This document shows, piece by piece, positions 24,193 to 26,902 of a stretch of 26,902 nt of DNA. The notes below the pieces were generated by a model that saw nothing but the letters and a program-made list of their open reading frames with translations, was not told where the DNA came from and searched no databases. The stretch's first letter is position 1; every line of letters begins with the position of its first letter. The position numbers and the translations under genes are program-made. This DNA comes from DATCZB01 sp035513215 (GTDB lineage Bacteria; Pseudomonadota; Gammaproteobacteria; Steroidobacterales; Rariloculaceae). The stretch spans positions 1 through 26,902 of the forward strand of contig DATKCK010000083.1 of assembly GCA_035513215.1 (NCBI GenBank), in the 5' to 3' direction.

Positions 24193-24908
24193 ATTGTTGG
24201 CGACACGACTTTGGCTTTGAATCGGCGTCGGATCGTGAGACCGAGGCCCGCGAGCGCGGACACGAGCCCAGCGATCAGTAGCAGAGGCAACGGGCCGGCC
24301 GTGCTCGGAAGCCGCGGCTCGGCTTGCGCGGGCACGCGGTCCGCCTGCGCGAGCTGCGGCGCCGGATCCGCCTGCGCGAGCTGCGGCGCCGGATCCGCCT
24401 GTGCCAGGCGTGTCGGGTCGCGCACGATCTGTGCGAGCTGCTCGGGCGGGGCGCCGGGTTCGACGGCAACTCCGAAGATGTTTTCCGGAACATATACATT
24501 CAGCGGCTGGCCGCGGGTGAGTTCCGAGAACCGGTATGGGCGCCCGTCGATTCGCACGCGTTGCTCCGACGCGGGCGTTACCGCGATCTGCTCGAGAAGC
24601 AGTCCTTCGCGGTTCTTGAAATCCAGCGTGACCAATCCGTCGCGGTCGCTCCGCACGAAGTCCGCCTCGAACCGGGCCCACCTGACGTCGTTCGAGACAA
24701 CGACCTCCTGGCAGCCTTCCGCGATCCGCGGATAGAGGGCGAGCATTTCCTCGTTCCACGCCACTTCGGCACAGCTTGCGGCCTCAACGCTCGATGTGGG
24801 CAGGTCCCGCGTATCGAGTTGCTGTGCGCCCGCCGCGCTCAGGCAAAGGGCGCTGATCAGCGCCGCCGTCATCCGGATTCCACCGGCCTTAATCATTGTC
24901 GTCTTCAT
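24189..24908 (-). CDS. Secreted protein with LPSTAG sortase sorting signal
   Basis: 239 aa. A signal peptide (cut near AAGA-QQ, residue 28) leads into an unrecognised mature domain with C46 and C66, possibly disulfide-bonded. A repeated linker LAQADPAPQ follows (about 168-190). The C-terminus is a full cell-wall sorting signal: LPSTAG (200-205), a hydrophobic helix (about 207-224) and a basic tail (RRRFKAK). This is the tripartite signature of sortase substrates, in the LPxTA/G variant. The class D-like sortase gene lies just upstream. ATG 24908 has GAGGGA well placed upstream. No other function is recognised for the mature domain; in this setting it is probably a surface- or envelope-anchored protein. 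Confidence 0.85.
   Translation of the reverse strand: MKTTMIKAGGIRMTAALISALCLSAAGAQQLDTRDLPTSSVEAASCAEVAWNEEMLALYPRIAEGCQEVVVSNDVRWARFEADFVRSDRDGLVTLDFKNREGLLLEQIAVTPASEQRVRIDGRPYRFSELTRGQPLNVYVPENIFGVAVEPGAPPEQLAQIVRDPTRLAQADPAPQLAQADPAPQLAQADRVPAQAEPRLPSTAGPLPLLLIAGLVSALAGLGLTIRRRFKAKVVSPTI
24341..24394 (-). repeat. Tandem 27-bp repeat in the LPSTAG protein gene
   Basis: Two identical 27-bp units (24341-24367 and 24368-24394), plus a diverged partial copy on each side, encode LAQADPAPQ repeats just before the sorting signal. The identity of the units suggests recent expansion and likely length variation between strains. Confidence 0.85.
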
Positions 24909-24972
24909 TACATTTCCCTCAGGTTTACGATGCTGTTGGACAGGCGGTGCGATTGCGCAGGCCTGGCCTCTC

Positions 24973-25668
24973 TCAATCGATCGCCAAAGCCCGCACGATG
25001 TAGCGCTGCGGTGCGGGGCCGGCGAAGTGGAACGGATAGCACGTCACGAGCGTTAGCGCCGGCGCATCCGTCTCATCGAGCGGTGACATGTCGGTCGGCT
25101 CGACAATGGCGAGCTCCGTCACTCGATAGCGCCGCTGCCGGGACAGGCTGTCGAGCTCCAGGACGTCGCCCACGACTACGCGCTCGAGCACGCGAAAGTA
25201 ACCGTCGCGATGTGCGGCGATAGCGATGTTGCCGTCGCTGTCCGGGACGCCAGTGCCCGCGATGAGCCCGGCTCCTCGGTTCAGGTTGCGCTCGTTCGTA
25301 TCGGCGTACACGGGGACCTCGAGCCCGACGCGGCGGATGCGCAACAGCGCTCCCGGCAGCGGCGTTCCTTCGGCCGTAACGGCCGCATAGGCTCGAATGC
25401 GGCTCGCCGACCACTGCGTCTGATCGGGGACGCCATCCGTCGGGAAGGGCTCGCCGGCGGTCGGGTCGAGCGCGATGAGTCCGGCCTCGCTCGTGCCGCC
25501 GCCTTCCGCCTGCACGACGGAACGCGCTTCGGCAAAGCTCGAGACTGCCTGTCGTCGCTCGATCTCGCCATACGCCCGTGCGCCGAAGTACAGAACGATC
25601 AGCAGCATGCCGCCCGTCCAGCACGCTGTCTCTAGCATGCGGCGGTACGGATTGCCGGATTTATGCAC
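24973..25668 (-). CDS. Class D-like sortase (Gram-negative)
   Basis: 231 aa. An N-terminal membrane anchor (about 13-32) is followed by a sortase beta-barrel: LLRIRRVGLEVPVYADTNERNLNRGAG, GNIAIAAHRD with catalytic H153, TLVTC with C210, and R222 in PAPQRYIVRA. All three active-site residues are present. Sortases cut LPxTG-like motifs and join the protein to an amine acceptor; Gram-negative examples are known but uncommon and mostly uncharacterised. The GTG start at 25668 overlaps the end of the glsB-like gene by 8 bp. A probable substrate gene follows after 64 bp. In a diderm cell the acceptor (peptidoglycan or another protein) is not obvious. Confidence 0.9.
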   Translation of the reverse strand: MHKSGNPYRRMLETACWTGGMLLIVLYFGARAYGEIERRQAVSSFAEARSVVQAEGGGTSEAGLIALDPTAGEPFPTDGVPDQTQWSASRIRAYAAVTAEGTPLPGALLRIRRVGLEVPVYADTNERNLNRGAGLIAGTGVPDSDGNIAIAAHRDGYFRVLERVVVGDVLELDSLSRQRRYRVTELAIVEPTDMSPLDETDAPALTLVTCYPFHFAGPAPQRYIVRALAID

Positions 25669-25927
25669 GCCCGCTCCGCAAGAGCTTCACGCCAAACAAG
25701 AGGATGACGGCGCCGAGGAAGGAGACGAGCAATCCGGGTAGACTGAAGTTGCCCTGGTTGATTGTGCCCGCTCCGACGAAGCTGCTGAGCAACCATCCGC
25801 CAAGCACGGCTCCGACGATTCCGACCACGACGTTGAGCACGATCCCTTGCTGGTTGTTCGTGCCCATTAGGACGCTCGCGGCCCAGCCGATGAGTCCGCC
25901 GACCACTAGCCAAGCGATGATGTTCAT
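25661..25927 (-). CDS. GlsB/YeaQ/YmgE-family small membrane protein
   Basis: 88 aa with three hydrophobic helices rich in Gly (IIAWLVVGGLIGWAASVLMG; IVLNVVVGIVGAVLGGWLLSSFVG; LPGLLVSFLGAVILLFGVKLL). This is the pattern of the 'transglycosylase-associated' YeaQ/YmgE family, small stress-linked inner-membrane proteins of unclear role. ATG 25927 follows GAGGCGGAA; the upstream extension of the frame has no supporting features. Its last 8 bp overlap the sortase start, so it is the first gene of the sortase operon. Two motif sites lie 69-113 bp upstream. Confidence 0.88.
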   Translation of the reverse strand: MNIIAWLVVGGLIGWAASVLMGTNNQQGIVLNVVVGIVGAVLGGWLLSSFVGAGTINQGNFSLPGLLVSFLGAVILLFGVKLLRSGRA

Positions 25928-25995
25928 ATTTTTCCGCCTCTGGATAAGTCTGACTTCGATGACGAACAGCGTATGTCCGACCGCTACAGCTGTCT

Positions 25996-26009
25996 GTACG
26001 TTGGCGAAC
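25996..26009 (+). promoter_or_regulatory. Putative operator site A, GTACG-N4-CGNAC
   Basis: GTACGTTGGCGAAC, preceded by T, is one of four matches in this block to a partly palindromic consensus TGTACG-N4-CG(C/A)AC. It lies in the divergent gap between the glsB-like and lipoprotein genes. Confidence 0.55.
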
Positions 26010-26026
26010 TTATCAGTGCAGCGAAC

Positions 26027-26040
26027 GTGCGCTGCCGTAC
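26027..26040 (-). promoter_or_regulatory. Putative operator site B, GTACG-N4-CGNAC
   Basis: On the minus strand this reads GTACGGCAGCGCAC, again preceded by T. Its centre is 31 bp from site A, close to three helical turns, with inverted orientation. The outer arms GTCTGTACG (25992-26000) and CGTACAGAC (26036-26044) form a large dyad. Confidence 0.55.
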
Positions 26041-26098
26041 AGACTGTCCTTGCGCAGAGCGGCAACGATTCGCGCACTCGAAAACGATGGAGATATCG

Positions 26099-26281
26099 AT
26101 GAAAACGTTTGCGCTATTGCTGATGATGCTTTCGCTCCTCGCATGCGAACGAGACGGCCCGGCGGAGCGATTCGGAGAGGGGATTGACGACGCGATCGAC
26201 AACACGGGCGACGCGATCGGTGACGCAGTCGATGAGGTGGAAGATCTGGCCGACGACGTCGGGGACAATCTACGCGACTAG
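26099..26281 (+). CDS. Small acidic lipoprotein
   Basis: 60 aa. A lipoprotein signal peptide ends in the lipobox LSLLAC (Cys at residue 16). The mature part is very acidic and built of 7-residue units (IDDAIDN, TGDAIGD, AVDEVED, LADDVGD) that would form an amphipathic helix. Size and design recall entericidin-like small lipoproteins, but I do not claim homology. GGAG lies 8 bp before ATG 26099; an in-frame ATG at 26087 is less likely. It is divergent from the sortase operon and shares its regulatory gap with motif sites A and B. Confidence 0.75.
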   Translation: MKTFALLLMMLSLLACERDGPAERFGEGIDDAIDNTGDAIGDAVDEVEDLADDVGDNLRD

Positions 26282-26297
26282 CTCGCCGAACGCAGGG

Positions 26298-26332
26298 AAA
26301 AAGCCCACTCGCGGGCGGGGCCCACGAGCGGG
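26298..26332 (-). terminator. Leftward intrinsic terminator
   Basis: Arms at 26304-26315 and 26321-26332 pair over 12 positions around a 5-nt loop. Read on the minus strand, all pairs hold (two as G-U), and the stem is followed by CTTTTT (26303-26298), a canonical Rho-independent terminator. Read on the plus strand there are two A-C mismatches and no T tract. No minus-strand gene is seen immediately upstream of it. Confidence 0.6.
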
Positions 26333-26457
26333 TCAGCACGGCGTTCATGATGCGTCTCGCGGCGGGGGGGTGGGGAGCCGGTTGACCACGAACGCCTGTT
26401 CTCTATGAGATCCGTCAACTCACGTGACTACTTTATGGAATTCTGAAGCATTGTTCA

Positions 26458-26471
26458 GTGCGTTAACGTAC
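26458..26471 (-). promoter_or_regulatory. Putative operator site C, GTACG-N4-CGNAC
   Basis: On the minus strand this reads GTACGTTAACGCAC, preceded by T. It lies about 165 bp upstream of the Crp/Fnr start. Confidence 0.55.
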
Positions 26472-26556
26472 ATTAGCGGGACAATGACCGCCTGCTGCTC
26501 CTTTCACCTGACCACGCGTAATACGGCTGCGGGCCTTAGGCCCACCACTCCGTTGT

Positions 26557-26570
26557 GTACGCTAGCGCAC
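26557..26570 (+). promoter_or_regulatory. Putative operator site D, GTACG-N4-CGNAC
   Basis: GTACGCTAGCGCAC, preceded by T, ends 62 bp before the Crp/Fnr GTG start, a position suited to autoregulation. Confidence 0.55.
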
Positions 26571-26632
26571 GGAGCATCGCAGGGGCCTGCCGTAGCCTAC
26601 TCGGCTAGGTCAAGATTTTCGGGAGTTTGGAC

Positions 26633-26902
26633 GTGAGCCCGCTCGTACGCAAAGAGAGCATTCCGGATGCGAAACAGAATAATCTGCTCGCAACGCTGCC
26701 CGCCGCGGAGTTCGCTCGCGTGCTGCCGGATCTGGAGCTCGTCGATCTTCCGCTCGGTCAGGTCCTGTACGAGTCCGGCGAACGTCTTCAGCACGTTTAC
26801 TTCCCCATCAACTCGATCGTGTCATTGATATACGTCATGGAAGACGGGTCATCGGCCGAGATCGCCGTCGTCGGCAACGAGGGGATACTCGGCGTCTCCC
26901 TG
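26633..26902 (+). CDS. Crp/Fnr-family transcriptional regulator (N-terminal part)
   Basis: The frame opens with GTG at 26633 (GGGAG 7-8 nt upstream) and runs off the window after 90 codons. The visible part is a cyclic-nucleotide-binding-like beta-roll: LATLPAAEFARVLPDLELVDLPLGQVLYESGERLQHVYFPINSIVSLIYVMEDGSSAEIAVVGNEGILGV. This resembles the Crp/Fnr subgroup with 'VYFPxxSxVSL' and 'VGxEGxxGV' that often lacks canonical cAMP-binding residues. No Fnr-type N-terminal Cys cluster is present. The helix-turn-helix lies beyond the edge. Sites C and D upstream suggest autoregulation, and sites A and B suggest control of the neighbouring sortase operon and lipoprotein. Confidence 0.85.
   Translation, partial: MSPLVRKESIPDAKQNNLLATLPAAEFARVLPDLELVDLPLGQVLYESGERLQHVYFPINSIVSLIYVMEDGSSAEIAVVGNEGILGVSL

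Larger units (their letters stand above)
26282..26632. other. 351-bp gap with regulatory-looking structure and no gene
   Basis: No convincing protein gene is seen in this stretch. It holds a strong inverted repeat at 26304-26332, motif sites C and D, a 5-bp-stem hairpin GGGCC-TTA-GGCCC (26531-26543), and the leader of the Crp/Fnr gene. It may include a promoter region reading both ways. Confidence 0.6.

Noticed and set aside
24341..24394. CRISPR-like repeat
   Set aside because: The units are directly adjacent with no spacers and lie in a coding frame. No CRISPR array or cas gene was seen in the window.
24193..24759. 189-codon upstream extension of the OmpA-domain frame
   Set aside because: It overlaps the LPSTAG protein gene in another frame, and its Gly/Ala repeats are a shadow of the 27-bp repeat. 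The signal peptide begins at 24192.
25928..26098. Upstream extensions of the glsB-like and lipoprotein frames
   Set aside because: Both cross the dyad and motif sites. The internal ATGs have good ribosome-binding sites and begin the recognisable membrane or signal segments.
26424..26636. 70-residue plus-strand frame before the Crp/Fnr gene
   Set aside because: It has no recognisable domain, lies across motif sites C and D, and its composition does not resemble the neighbouring genes.
1..26902. tRNA, rRNA or riboswitch genes
   Set aside because: I recognised no cloverleaf, rRNA segment or known riboswitch core by reading. A covariance-model search could overturn this.

Overview
This is a GC-rich window with tightly packed genes, many of them overlapping by a few bases. 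The core gene order (bioB-bioC; coxB-coxA-small ORF-ctaG-ctaE-DUF2909-SURF1-ctaA-ctaB; uvrD; trkA-trkH) is typical of a gammaproteobacterium. Nothing here fixes the genus. The organism is inferred to be an aerobic, Gram-negative heterotroph with an aa3-type cytochrome oxidase, an outer-membrane OmpA-type protein, a TRAP transporter and a sortase.

Layout. Positions 1-1458 are accessory: the tail of a probable IS1595-type transposase, then a DUF222/HNH endonuclease gene carrying two short palindromic inserts. Positions 1409-4121 hold a leftward comF-like gene and a rightward bioB-bioC pair behind a good sigma70 promoter. Positions 4214-11255 are a complete aa3 cytochrome c oxidase structural and assembly cluster: subunits I-III, the CuB chaperone, SURF1, heme O and heme A synthases, and three small accessory membrane proteins, one of them only 32 aa. 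A periplasmic prolyl oligopeptidase follows. Next come a leftward flotillin/NfeD-like membrane pair (13385-15420), uvrD, trkA-trkH, a small TPR gene and TRAP permease genes dctQ-dctM with no binding-protein gene.

The right end (22837-26902) is the most unusual part. Four leftward genes overlap or are closely spaced: a GlsB/YeaQ-type small membrane protein, a class D-like sortase, a secreted protein ending in an LPSTAG sorting signal, and an OmpA-domain envelope protein. This looks like a self-contained Gram-negative sortase-substrate cassette. Divergent to it is a small acidic lipoprotein gene, and about 0.35 kb further on begins a Crp/Fnr-like regulator cut off by the window edge. Four copies of a partly palindromic motif, TGTACG-N4-CG(C/A)AC, lie in just the two regulatory gaps of this block: two between glsB and the lipoprotein gene, and two upstream of the Crp/Fnr gene. 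I infer a local regulon in which the Crp/Fnr protein, or another factor reading that motif, co-controls the sortase operon, the lipoprotein and the regulator gene itself.
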